A stretch of DNA of 8,540 nt from Bacteroidota bacterium (GTDB lineage: Bacteria; Bacteroidota; Bacteroidia; Chitinophagales; UBA8649). Below are positions 1-7,039 of the stretch, piece by piece (the first letter of the stretch is position 1; each line of letters begins with the position of its first letter). Both the position numbers and the translations under genes were made by a program. Below the pieces are notes generated by a model that was given only the letters and a program-made list of their open reading frames with translations, searched no databases and was not told the DNA's origin. Location: positions 1 to 8,540 of the forward strand of contig DLYY01000009.1 of NCBI GenBank assembly GCA_003447535.1. Reading direction: 5' to 3'.

Positions 1-14
1 CTATTTAAAATTAA

Positions 15-22
15 TATATTTG
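15..22 (+). promoter_or_regulatory. Putative -7 promoter element of the tRNA gene
   Basis: The bases TATATTTG match the Bacteroidota -7 consensus TAnnTTTG at every fixed position. The element lies about 12 bp before the expected tRNA 5' end, a sensible distance for a short tRNA leader. The matching -33 TTTG would fall off the left edge, so only half the promoter can be seen. The surroundings are AT-rich, so a chance match is possible. Confidence 0.45.
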
Positions 23-34
23 CCATTCCTTGAA

Positions 35-107
35 AGTACCTAAGCTCAGTTGGTAGAGCAAAGGACTGAAAATCCTTGTGTCGGCGGTTCGATTCCGCCC
101 CGTTCCA
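35..107 (+). tRNA. tRNA-Phe (GAA) with a defective acceptor stem
   Basis: This is a tRNA gene reading phenylalanine codons. The D stem is GCTC (44-47) with GAGC (56-59). The anticodon stem is AAGGA (61-65) with TCCTT (73-77), enclosing the loop CTGAAAA with anticodon GAA at 68-70. The T stem is GGCGG (83-87) with CCGCC (95-99) around TTCGATT. The 3' acceptor strand CCGTTCC (100-106) and discriminator A107 follow, and no full CCA is encoded. The body is canonical, but the 5' acceptor strand expected at 35-41 (AGTACCT) pairs with the 3' strand at only three of seven positions, and position 8 is A rather than the near-universal T. A T-run at 109-114 follows directly. The gene may be a broken copy, an integration-site remnant or an assembly chimera. 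The isotype is secure; whether it works is not. Confidence 0.75.
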
Positions 108-140
108 CTTTTTTCCTCCTCCTACTTCCTCCTCAATCTC
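108..140 (+). other. Pyrimidine-rich tract after the tRNA
   Basis: Directly after the tRNA the plus strand is almost all C and T, opening with six T (109-114) followed by repeated CCT units and broken by only a few A. The T-run could help end tRNA transcription, but no hairpin other than the tRNA itself precedes it. Read on the minus strand the tract contains AGGAGG twice, which looks like ribosome-binding sites but leads only to an implausible antisense reading of the tRNA. Confidence 0.4.
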
Positions 141-142
141 AG

Positions 143-163
143 GTTTACACAATTTCCTTTGCT
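143..163. repeat. Copy A of an imperfect intergenic 21-bp motif
   Basis: GTTTACACAAT followed by TTCCTTTGCT matches 3380-3400 at 18 of 21 positions, with the first 11 identical. It lies about 30 bp upstream of the exonuclease start. Both copies are in the same orientation on the window and both sit in intergenic promoter regions. It could be a shared operator, a promoter element or a chance similarity. Confidence 0.4.
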
Positions 164-188
164 CCTTGGTGTTCACTATTTACCTTTA
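158..188 (+). promoter_or_regulatory. Putative promoter of the exonuclease-ligase operon
   Basis: TTTG at 158-161 and TACCTTTA at 181-188 are separated by 19 bp, as expected for the Bacteroidota -33/-7 promoter; the -7 box departs from TAnnTTTG only at its last base. Transcription would begin a few bases after the -7 box, at or next to the GTG at 193, so the message would have essentially no leader. This fits the absence of a ribosome-binding site in front of that GTG. Confidence 0.4.
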
Positions 189-192
189 GATA

Positions 193-1227
193 GTGCACCC
201 TATCCGTAAACATCCCCTCCTTGAATTCAACAGCAACGGCATCTATTGCGCACAAGCTGACGTATATATTGACCCATGGAGAAAAGTAGATCGTGCCTTG
301 ATCACCCATGCGCATGCAGACCACGCTCGGTATGGCATGAAGCACTATTTAACCACTTCTGGTTCCGCACTCATCATGAGGGAGCGTATCGGTCATTCCC
401 TCTCAATAGAAACGACAGAATACAGTCAAAAGCACACAATTGGGGGCGTTAAATTCAGCTTTCATCCCGCAGGTCATGTGCTTGGATCGGCCATGATTCG
501 AGCAGAATACAAAGGGGAAGTATGGGTTGCTAGTGGGGACTATAAGATTGGGCATGACTCCTTTGGAAATCATTTTGAACCCATTCCTTGCCATACCTTT
601 ATCACTGAATCTACCTTTGGCCTTCCCGTGTTTCGCTGGGAAGAGGAAAGCCAGGTTTTTGATGCAATCAATGCCTGGTGGAAAAAGAATCAATCGATGG
701 GCTATACTTCGATTGTATACGCTTATTCCTTGGGTAAAGCACAACGAGTTTTACAAGGAATTGACCCCAGCATAGGCCCTGTAGTGTGCCACTCCGCAGT
801 ACAAAAGCTCAATCGAGCCATTCATGACGCAGGGTATTCCATTCACTCCTCAAGCAGCTTTACGCAGTGGAAGGATAGCCCGAAGGAAGCCTTACCTCTT
901 GTTATTGCGCCACCAGCTTCTGCCGATGGACCTTGGATGAAAAACCATAAGCCTTATGTAACGGCCATTGCCTCTGGATGGATGGCCCTTCGTGGTAATC
1001 GTCGCCGTCGAAATGTCGATCGAGGCTTTGTACTCTCTGATCATGCTGATTGGAAAGGATTGCTTTTTGCCATCGAACAAAGCCAGGCAAATCAAGTGCT
1101 TGTCACCCACGGATACTCCCAACTATTTAGTCAATACTTAACAGAAAAAGGGTGGGATGCTCGCGTAGCTGAAACCGCTTTTAGCGATGGATTTCACGAA
1201 GTCGAAGAAAACCAAGCCAGCGAATGA
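193..1227 (+). CDS. DNA ligase-associated exonuclease, metallo-beta-lactamase/beta-CASP fold
   Basis: This is a metal-dependent nuclease of the ligase-associated exonuclease family (TIGR04122 type), expected to trim DNA ends in the cytoplasm before ligation. The 344 residues match the family length. The metallo-beta-lactamase signature HAHADH is at residues 39-44; further likely metal ligands are H95 in AGHVLGSA and D116 in SGDYK. Beta-CASP features follow: TESTFG with E139, YSLGKAQR at 178-185, LSDHADW with H284, and H306 in VTHG. The N-terminal IYCAQADVYIDPW stretch is typical of the family and shows that the start is not far downstream. The start is GTG; an in-frame TAG at 187-189 excludes anything longer, and there is no clear Shine-Dalgarno. 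Its stop overlaps the ligase ATG as ATGA, implying co-transcription and translational coupling. The family also resembles RNA 3'-end processing factors, so RNA activity cannot be excluded, but the ligase partner favours DNA repair. Confidence 0.93.
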   Translation: MHPIRKHPLLEFNSNGIYCAQADVYIDPWRKVDRALITHAHADHARYGMKHYLTTSGSALIMRERIGHSLSIETTEYSQKHTIGGVKFSFHPAGHVLGSAMIRAEYKGEVWVASGDYKIGHDSFGNHFEPIPCHTFITESTFGLPVFRWEEESQVFDAINAWWKKNQSMGYTSIVYAYSLGKAQRVLQGIDPSIGPVVCHSAVQKLNRAIHDAGYSIHSSSSFTQWKDSPKEALPLVIAPPASADGPWMKNHKPYVTAIASGWMALRGNRRRRNVDRGFVLSDHADWKGLLFAIEQSQANQVLVTHGYSQLFSQYLTEKGWDARVAETAFSDGFHEVEENQASE

Positions 1228-2870
1228 AGGAGTTTTCAGCCTTAGTTCGCAAGGTGGATCAAACCACCAAAACCTCCCTACGCTTAGAGGCCTTAGTGCA
1301 ATACTTTTCAGCGTGTAGTGATTCCGATAAAGTGTGGTGTATCGCGTTGTTTACAAAAAATACAAGGAAGAGGCCCATGTCAAGTCAGCGGCTTCTAGAG
1401 ATAGCCTCAGACATTGTCAACCTACCCCCATGGCTTATTGATGAAAGCAAGTCCATTGTTGGCGATACTGCTGAAACTTTAGCACTTCTTCTTCCAGAAC
1501 CCACAAAACGTTCCCATAAGACGTTGAGTGAGTGGATGGTTTGGCTTGAAAACCTGAAAACATTTAAAGAAGAGCCAGAACGCCAAGAGCGTGACATAAA
1601 AAAAGCCTGGAGAAGCCTAAATGCCGAGGAGCGCTTTGTTTTCAATAAGCTGATTACCGGAGGATTTCGATTAGGCATTGCCGCGCGGACAGTTATCAAA
1701 GCCTTGGCAAAGGACCAAGAATGCGAAGAGGGTCAAATTGCCCTTGCCTTATCCGGTCAGTGGGATCCTATGCAACTCTCCTTCGAAGAGTTACTAGCGA
1801 GAGGCAAGGGATCAGACCTCAGCATACCCTATCCATTTTATCTAGCCTACCCTTTACACACTGTTCCTAAGGCAAATGATAAAGATCAACAACAAGCTCT
1901 TAATGAATTAGGAGCGATTACCGATTACCAAATTGAATGGAAATGGGACGGTATTCGAGGGCAACTTATTCGCAGAAAAGGCAAGGTATTTCTTTGGTCT
2001 AGAGGATCAGAATTAATTTCTGATAGCTTTCCTGAATTGATCACAGCCGGAGAATCATTCAACGAGGATGTCGTACTTGATGGAGAAATTGTAGCCTATA
2101 CAGATACGATTGAACCTTTTGAACAACTACAAAGGCGCTTGGGAAGAAAACAACCTTCGAAGAATATGCTGCACAAAGTTCCCGTACGTTTTATCGCCTA
2201 TGATATCCTTGAACGTAATGGCGAAGACTTTCGGAAAAAGCCGCTCAACGTACGCAGAAATCATCTTGAACGTTTTATCCATCAACATCAACTGGACAAG
2301 GTTATGATGTCCGATACGATTAAGGTGGATACATGGGGTCACTTAGTGGACTTACATAAACAATCAAGGCAATATCAGGCTGAAGGATTTATGATTAAAT
2401 CTATCGAAAGCAAGTACAGAGAAGGTCGTAAACGTGGAGATTGGTGGAAATGGAAGGTAAGCCCTATGACCGCAGATGCCGTATTACTCTATGCCAATCG
2501 AGGCAGCGGAAGACGAGCTAATCTTTACAGCGATTACACCTTTGCAGTCTGGTCTTCTGACAACAAGAAAACCCGAACTCTACTGCCATTTGCCAAAGCC
2601 TATTCCGGCTTAACAGATAAAGAAATCGCTGAAGTAGACAAGTTTGTAAAAAAGAATACCAAAGAGCGCTTTGGCCCTGTGCGGAGCGTCATACCTCATT
2701 TAGTCATGGAAATTGGCTTTGAAGACATCCGCAAGTCTACACGTCATAAATCCGGTTTTGCCGTGCGATTTCCAAGAATAATGAGATGGCGTAAAGACAA
2801 ACAATTGGAAGAAATCGACTCTATGGATCGGCTCCAACACTTACTTGACAACAAACAGGGTGAAGGCTAA
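1224..2870 (+). CDS. ATP-dependent DNA ligase, Lhr/exonuclease-cluster type
   Basis: This enzyme seals nicks in duplex DNA using ATP through a lysyl-AMP intermediate; it belongs to the bacterial repair-ligase family typified by TIGR04120. The order is an N-terminal DNA-binding domain (about 1-200), the nucleotidyltransferase domain (about 205-415) and an OB domain (about 420-535). Motif I is KWDG with nucleophile K240, followed by R245. DGE at 286-288 is motif III, EGFMIK at 387-392 is motif IV, and WWKWK at 407-411 (K409, K411) is motif V. LGRKQPS after motif III is also typical of the family. The 548 residues are a normal full length and no catalytic residue is missing. The ATG lies inside the end of the exonuclease gene (ATGA), so translation is probably coupled. 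It is not the replicative NAD-dependent LigA. The stop TAA interlocks with the stop of the converging downstream gene. Confidence 0.96.
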   Translation: MKEFSALVRKVDQTTKTSLRLEALVQYFSACSDSDKVWCIALFTKNTRKRPMSSQRLLEIASDIVNLPPWLIDESKSIVGDTAETLALLLPEPTKRSHKTLSEWMVWLENLKTFKEEPERQERDIKKAWRSLNAEERFVFNKLITGGFRLGIAARTVIKALAKDQECEEGQIALALSGQWDPMQLSFEELLARGKGSDLSIPYPFYLAYPLHTVPKANDKDQQQALNELGAITDYQIEWKWDGIRGQLIRRKGKVFLWSRGSELISDSFPELITAGESFNEDVVLDGEIVAYTDTIEPFEQLQRRLGRKQPSKNMLHKVPVRFIAYDILERNGEDFRKKPLNVRRNHLERFIHQHQLDKVMMSDTIKVDTWGHLVDLHKQSRQYQAEGFMIKSIESKYREGRKRGDWWKWKVSPMTADAVLLYANRGSGRRANLYSDYTFAVWSSDNKKTRTLLPFAKAYSGLTDKEIAEVDKFVKKNTKERFGPVRSVIPHLVMEIGFEDIRKSTRHKSGFAVRFPRIMRWRKDKQLEEIDSMDRLQHLLDNKQGEG

Positions 2871-3370
2871 AGATGCTCTTCGTATAGCGTTTTTACGACC
2901 TTAGCATTACCTTGCTTAAACAACGATTTGATCAAACGGTAATTGGTAATAACTATACCTAAAAAGGTTCCAATAATGGCAAGAGTAGACACCGAACGGA
3001 TATAGGCCAATAAGGCCTCTTCGGTTTGATAGTCCGGAAACACTCCGTACTCCTGCATATAAATGGTAATGCTTTGCCCCTCAAGATCAGATAGGATGGT
3101 TTGATATTGATTATAGACAAAGAGCATTAGAAAAACATTCGTGGTAAACCATAAATAGCGAAATGCTCTTGAGCGAATTGAGGGGAATGTCCCAAAACTA
3201 ATCGCATGCCGAAAAGTAACCACCGCAAGAATAATGGAAGCAACAATTCCATAGAGCTTTTCGGGCAACATAGTAATTGTGTTGGTAATAGGATACATCA
3301 ATACCCAGGCAAGCACAACTCCGAGAAGCAAGCCTAAAAACTCTTGAAAGAAGAAAAAGCGCCATTTCAT
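2867..3370 (-). CDS. Small four-helix inner-membrane protein, unknown function
   Basis: I do not recognise this 167-residue protein with confidence. It is strongly hydrophobic, with four likely transmembrane helices at about 10-28, 39-53, 71-88 and 126-145, and a polar stretch at about 95-120 between helices three and four. The C-terminus is basic (KSLFKQGNAKVVK). Size and topology recall Bacteroidota four-helix families such as DUF4199, but that is a guess from general appearance. I chose the ATG at 3370 (MKWRFFFF). The frame stays open to 3478, but the added 36 residues lie over the promoter region and look non-coding. The gene is alone on this strand, diverges from the TMTC-like gene and converges on the ligase, sharing the four bases CTAA with it. 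A promoter-like TAAACTTG ends six bases before the start. Confidence 0.72.
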   Translation of the reverse strand: MKWRFFFFQEFLGLLLGVVLAWVLMYPITNTITMLPEKLYGIVASIILAVVTFRHAISFGTFPSIRSRAFRYLWFTTNVFLMLFVYNQYQTILSDLEGQSITIYMQEYGVFPDYQTEEALLAYIRSVSTLAIIGTFLGIVITNYRLIKSLFKQGNAKVVKTLYEEHL

Positions 3371-3376
3371 AGACTG

Positions 3377-3384
3377 CAAGTTTA
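3377..3384 (-). promoter_or_regulatory. Putative -7 element of the small membrane protein gene
   Basis: On the minus strand this reads TAAACTTG, seven of eight against TAnnTTTG counting the free positions. Only six bases separate it from the ATG at 3370, so a transcript would start at or near the start codon. It overlaps copy B of the shared intergenic motif. Confidence 0.35.
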
Positions 3385-3400
3385 CACAATCTCGCTTGCT
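3380..3400. repeat. Copy B of an imperfect intergenic 21-bp motif
   Basis: GTTTACACAAT followed by CTCGCTTGCT is identical to 143-153 over the first 11 bases and matches 18 of 21 overall. It sits just upstream of the small membrane protein gene and overlaps its putative -7 box. The motif is not a clear palindrome, so it is not an obvious dimer-binding operator. Confidence 0.4.
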
Positions 3401-3494
3401 TGGAGAAAGCAATAGGCTTAAACAAAAGCCTTTGAACCCAAAAAGCATAGTATCTTGACATAACAAACCACTCATCATTAGATGGCATCAAGAA

Positions 3495-5540
3495 ATGGGA
3501 ACACTGCAATCATTTTTTAAGGTCAAGCAAACCTCCCCAAAACAGAATGGATGGTCTCTTGTCCTTCTTATGCTGTTTGCTGTGATACTCTATTGGCCAA
3601 GCCTCAACTATGGCTTTGTTCTTGACGACAAAAAAGTGATTACAGAAAATGCAGTGACTCAAGGAGGAGTGGACTCAATCAATACTATCTGGGCAACAGA
3701 GTCTAAAACCTTTCAAGCCAATGTTCCAGATGATGCAAAAATCTCTAGGCCACTAAGTCAAACCTATTTTGCCCTATGCTTTGACAAGAACCTCTCCACA
3801 GAGGCATTACAAAAGCGGTATCACCAAGGACAAATTACTCTTTATGCCCTCCTTGTATTCCTTTTGTTCTTTCTTATGGACAAATACTTTAGTCACCTAT
3901 CACTAGGGTTACGATGCATTGTTTTGGCCCTTTTTATTGCTCACCCGTTGCATGTAGAAGTCGTCGCAAACATAAAAAGTGCCGATGAGTTGTTAGCCTC
4001 TATTCTTTTGGTTTCAAGCCTTCTCGCCTTACCATACTCCACAACATCTTCGACACAACACCCAGCTTACACAGGCTGTCTGATCATTCTAAGCCTCTTT
4101 CTCTTTGTTCTAGGCTACAAGGCGAAACAAAATATCTTAATGTTTAGCCCATTACTGATTGTCCTTCTATTCTTAGAGATCTATAAAACCCTTCCTAAAA
4201 CAATTCAAGAGCACTTTTATTCCTATCGATGGAGCTACGGCCTGCCTATGTTGGTTGTCTTGCTGACCATTCTTTTCTACAAGGGTCCTGACAATGTTCC
4301 TTTAGTACAAATCTATGCTCTTGATTTTGAAGTTTACCAAACCATACAAAGTACTTACTCAAAGGCCCATAACACCTTTTTGGGCATGGCGTCTACCGGA
4401 GAAATTGTGGCAAACTCTTTATGGACTACCTGCCTATCTGTAACAAAAATGATATGGCCAAGAACCCTTGTTCATCAATACGGCGCATTTCAAATCCCAT
4501 TGACATCTTGGCAATCGATAAAACCCTTTTACGCTATTGGGTTAGGGGGAATCCTTCTTGGAGGTATGTTTTGGTTATCGAGAAGACCTGGGCAATTTCA
4601 GCATGTAATGATTAGTGCCGCATTATTCACCCTTCCCCTTATTGCCTATTCTCACCTCTTTATTCCGCTGCCAGATACCTATGCCGACCGCTTTTCCTTC
4701 CTAGCTGTACTTGGTTTGTTGCTTTTATTGGCTGAGGCCATATCAAGGGTTTCCCTGAAGCCTTTCTGGATTACAGGTCTAAGTGCTTTGTGGTTGACCG
4801 TTTATAGCGGGAAGGTGGTCCAACGAATACCTGCTTGGGAAAGCGACACCTCTCTGCTTACCACAGATTGGAAGCAAAGTCCCAATAATGCCTCAATCCT
4901 TGCTCGGTATGCCAGCCATATTGAGAAAGACGAGCACAAAAAAGAACAGCTTTACCTCAAAGCCTTATCAATTTATCCTAATTTCTTTGGCGCTCATTAT
5001 GATTTAGCCAGGCTATACTTTTCGCAAAATCGATATGCTTTAGCTTATAAACACTTTAATCAAACAAGTGAGCATAAGGCAAGCGATGACATTCAACATA
5101 ATCTTCAGCTTTGCAGCTATCACATCGCACGTAATAAAAGCCAATCTGCCTACGTGTCGAATCAATTAAAAGACGCTATTCAACTCCTTGATTCAGCGCG
5201 CTCCTTTTTCCCTAGGGATATAGTTGATCCAGAATATCGAGAAATGACGAGCAATTTGGCTAAGATGTACTTTGAGCACAATGCCCATGACACAGCGTTT
5301 GAGCTCTTAATCAATGCACTGGAGCAAGATACAAGTCACCTTGTCTATGCTCAAGAAGGACTGAATATGGCTGGCAATATCAAAAATTCTGCAAGGGCAG
5401 TAGAGTTTGGATTATACTTTGCCCCCTCACGAGCAGATGATTCAACTTATTGGGCTGATGTAGAAGGCCTTGCTCAGGGCAATGAGATTTTGTTAGAACA
5501 AATTAAACTGCATAAATCAAAAAATTTCTCCGTACGATAG
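3495..5540 (+). CDS. TMTC-like GT-C membrane protein with C-terminal TPRs
   Basis: This 681-residue polytopic membrane protein probably transfers a sugar from a lipid-linked donor to exported proteins. After a short cytoplasmic N-terminus, helix one (about 20-37) is followed by NYGFVLDD with the acidic pair D44/D45, which in GT-C enzymes sits in the first extracytoplasmic loop and is usually catalytic. SRPLSQTYFA and HPLHVEVVANIKSADELL (150-167) are hallmarks of the TMTC-like group. About ten further hydrophobic segments run to about residue 447. The rest is soluble: NNAS at 464-467 begins a TPR-like superhelix, with clear helical pairs at about 467-525 and looser ones to about 660. No signal peptide is separate from helix one. 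The start ATG has only a weak AAGAA before it. cysS follows after 26 bp, so the two may share a transcript. The GT-C/TPR architecture is well supported; donor and acceptor are unknown, and a non-enzymatic role is possible. Confidence 0.8.
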   Translation: MGTLQSFFKVKQTSPKQNGWSLVLLMLFAVILYWPSLNYGFVLDDKKVITENAVTQGGVDSINTIWATESKTFQANVPDDAKISRPLSQTYFALCFDKNLSTEALQKRYHQGQITLYALLVFLLFFLMDKYFSHLSLGLRCIVLALFIAHPLHVEVVANIKSADELLASILLVSSLLALPYSTTSSTQHPAYTGCLIILSLFLFVLGYKAKQNILMFSPLLIVLLFLEIYKTLPKTIQEHFYSYRWSYGLPMLVVLLTILFYKGPDNVPLVQIYALDFEVYQTIQSTYSKAHNTFLGMASTGEIVANSLWTTCLSVTKMIWPRTLVHQYGAFQIPLTSWQSIKPFYAIGLGGILLGGMFWLSRRPGQFQHVMISAALFTLPLIAYSHLFIPLPDTYADRFSFLAVLGLLLLLAEAISRVSLKPFWITGLSALWLTVYSGKVVQRIPAWESDTSLLTTDWKQSPNNASILARYASHIEKDEHKKEQLYLKALSIYPNFFGAHYDLARLYFSQNRYALAYKHFNQTSEHKASDDIQHNLQLCSYHIARNKSQSAYVSNQLKDAIQLLDSARSFFPRDIVDPEYREMTSNLAKMYFEHNAHDTAFELLINALEQDTSHLVYAQEGLNMAGNIKNSARAVEFGLYFAPSRADDSTYWADVEGLAQGNEILLEQIKLHKSKNFSVR

Positions 5541-5566
5541 GACAAAGGAAATTTTATCTTCATACT

Positions 5567-7039
5567 ATGAAGGCACACACTTTATGGTTACAAAATACCC
5601 TTAGCGGTCAAAAAGAAGCATTTGAACCAATCAATCCCCCGTTTGTCGGCCTCTATGTTTGTGGACCGACCGTATACAATGAGGTGCACATGGGTAACCT
5701 TCGAACCTTCATCTCCTTTGATGTCCTTAATCGATACTTGCGGTACTTAGGTTATACAGTACGCTACGTTAGAAACATCACCGATGTTGGACACTTAACG
5801 GATGATTCCGGAGAAGATCGTGTAGAGAAACGAGCCCGGCTTGAAAAAATCGAGCCCATGGAAATTGTACAGAAATACAGCCGAGGGTTCCATAGAGTTT
5901 CTGATGTGTTTGGCCTGCTCGACCCCGATATTGAACCCACGGCCACAGGACATATTGTTGAGCAGATTTCCATGATTGAGTCCGTTATCGCGAAAGGCTT
6001 TGCCTATGAGGCCAATGGCTCGGTCTATTTTGATGTGGAAAAATATGCCAAAAAACACAACTATGGCCAATTATCCGGGCGCGTCTTAGAAGAACTTGAT
6101 CAACAAACGCGCAATCTTGATGGCGGAGAGGATAAGCGGTTTTTTGCGGACTTTGCACTTTGGAAAAAAGCATCGGACGAGACGATTATGAAGTGGCCTT
6201 CTCCATGGGGCATTGGCGTACCGGGATGGCACTTGGAATGTTCTGCCATGAGCACCAAGTACTTGGGGAAGACATTTGATATTCATGGCGGCGGTATGGA
6301 TTTGAAATTCCCACACCATGAATGTGAAATTGCTCAATGTCAAGCAGCAGAAGAAGGAAGCAGCGCTCGGTACTGGATGCATACCAACATGCTTACAATC
6401 AACGGAACAAAAATGTCCAAGTCCCTTAACAACTCAATACTACCTATGGAGTTTGTCAGCGGTGAACATGATCTTCTAGAAAGGGGATATCCTCCTATGG
6501 TTGTAAAGTTTTTTATGTACCAAACCCATTATTCCAGTCCGCTTGACTTCTCCAACGAAGCCTTACAAGCGGCAGAGAAAGGATTTATTCGCCTTCAAAA
6601 GGGGATGGAGCTATTAGAAAATATACCTGAAGGAAAAGGCAGCAAAGAGGATGCTAGTGTTTTACTCGATGCGTTAAACGACGCACTACACCACTTAACT
6701 GACGACCTCAATACGCCACGTTGTATTGCCTCGTTATTTGAAGTAACCAATAGTATACAACGTATGCAACATCATTCCACCTCTCTTGATTCAGATACAA
6801 AGAGTCAGTGCTTAGCAATATTCAAAGGCATTGTACATCAAGTCTTAGGCTTAGAGCTTAGTACAAACCATGCCCATAATGACTCCTTAGATAAAGTAAT
6901 GGATGCTCTACTTGGTATACGTAAAAAGGCGCGCACAGAAAAAAATTGGGCCGTGGCAGATGCCTTGCGTGATGGGTTGTCTTCAGTGGGCGTAACGTTT
7001 TCTGACAACAAAGAAGGAAGCTCGTGGGAAATCAAGTAA
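5567..7039 (+). CDS. cysS: Cysteinyl-tRNA synthetase
   Basis: This cytoplasmic class I aminoacyl-tRNA synthetase charges tRNA-Cys with cysteine using ATP. The 490 residues are full length. YVCGPTVYNEVHMGN carries zinc ligand C32 and the HIGH-type motif HMGN at 41-44. WHLECSAMS contains C225 and HHECE contains H250 and E254, completing the zinc site in the same pattern as the E. coli enzyme (C28, C209, H234, E238). KMSKS is at 282-286. The C-terminal helical, tRNA-binding part (about 350-490) is present and ends with the usual alanine-rich helix (KKARTEKNWAVADALRDGL). The ATG at 5567 puts the Rossmann fold at the expected distance from the N-terminus; there is no well-placed Shine-Dalgarno. 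Its last 16 bp overlap the cyclase gene. All key residues are intact and it should be functional. Confidence 0.98.
   Translation: MKAHTLWLQNTLSGQKEAFEPINPPFVGLYVCGPTVYNEVHMGNLRTFISFDVLNRYLRYLGYTVRYVRNITDVGHLTDDSGEDRVEKRARLEKIEPMEIVQKYSRGFHRVSDVFGLLDPDIEPTATGHIVEQISMIESVIAKGFAYEANGSVYFDVEKYAKKHNYGQLSGRVLEELDQQTRNLDGGEDKRFFADFALWKKASDETIMKWPSPWGIGVPGWHLECSAMSTKYLGKTFDIHGGGMDLKFPHHECEIAQCQAAEEGSSARYWMHTNMLTINGTKMSKSLNNSILPMEFVSGEHDLLERGYPPMVVKFFMYQTHYSSPLDFSNEALQAAEKGFIRLQKGMELLENIPEGKGSKEDASVLLDALNDALHHLTDDLNTPRCIASLFEVTNSIQRMQHHSTSLDSDTKSQCLAIFKGIVHQVLGLELSTNHAHNDSLDKVMDALLGIRKKARTEKNWAVADALRDGLSSVGVTFSDNKEGSSWEIK

Larger units (their letters stand above)
3371..3494. promoter_or_regulatory. 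Divergent intergenic promoter region
   Basis: These 124 bp separate two divergently transcribed membrane-protein genes, so promoters for both should lie here. For the minus-strand gene a good candidate is TAAACTTG (one mismatch to TAnnTTTG; plus coordinates 3377-3384) with a TTTC 20 bp further upstream. For the plus-strand gene only weak matches are seen, TTTG at 3431-3434 and TATCTTGA at 3451-3458 with short spacing. The region also holds copy B of the shared motif. Confidence 0.55.

Noticed and set aside
49..120. Minus-strand reading starting at a GTG preceded by AGGAGG, opposite the tRNA
   Set aside because: It gives only about 20 codons and is simply the antisense of the tRNA arms; such readings are well-known false genes.
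145..345. Minus-strand open frame of 66 codons over the start of the exonuclease gene
   Set aside because: It overlaps the conserved N-terminus of a clear gene, including the region of its metal-binding motif, and has no recognisable features.
1385..1699. Minus-strand open frame of 104 codons inside the ligase gene
   Set aside because: It is a shadow of the ligase DNA-binding domain, basic and serine-rich with no motif.
2860..2890. Rho-independent terminator between ligase and membrane protein genes
   Set aside because: No stable hairpin followed by a T-run is visible on either strand.
3371..3478. Longer start for the small membrane protein (ATG at 3478)
   Set aside because: The extra 36 residues cover the divergent promoter region and the shared 21-bp motif; MKWRFFFF at 3370 is a more natural beginning, though the longer form is not excluded.
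3455..3483. Sigma-70 style promoter: TTGACA, 17-bp spacer, TTAGAT
   Set aside because: The -35 is perfect but the -10 matches only three of six, and Bacteroidota housekeeping promoters use a different consensus; treated as chance.
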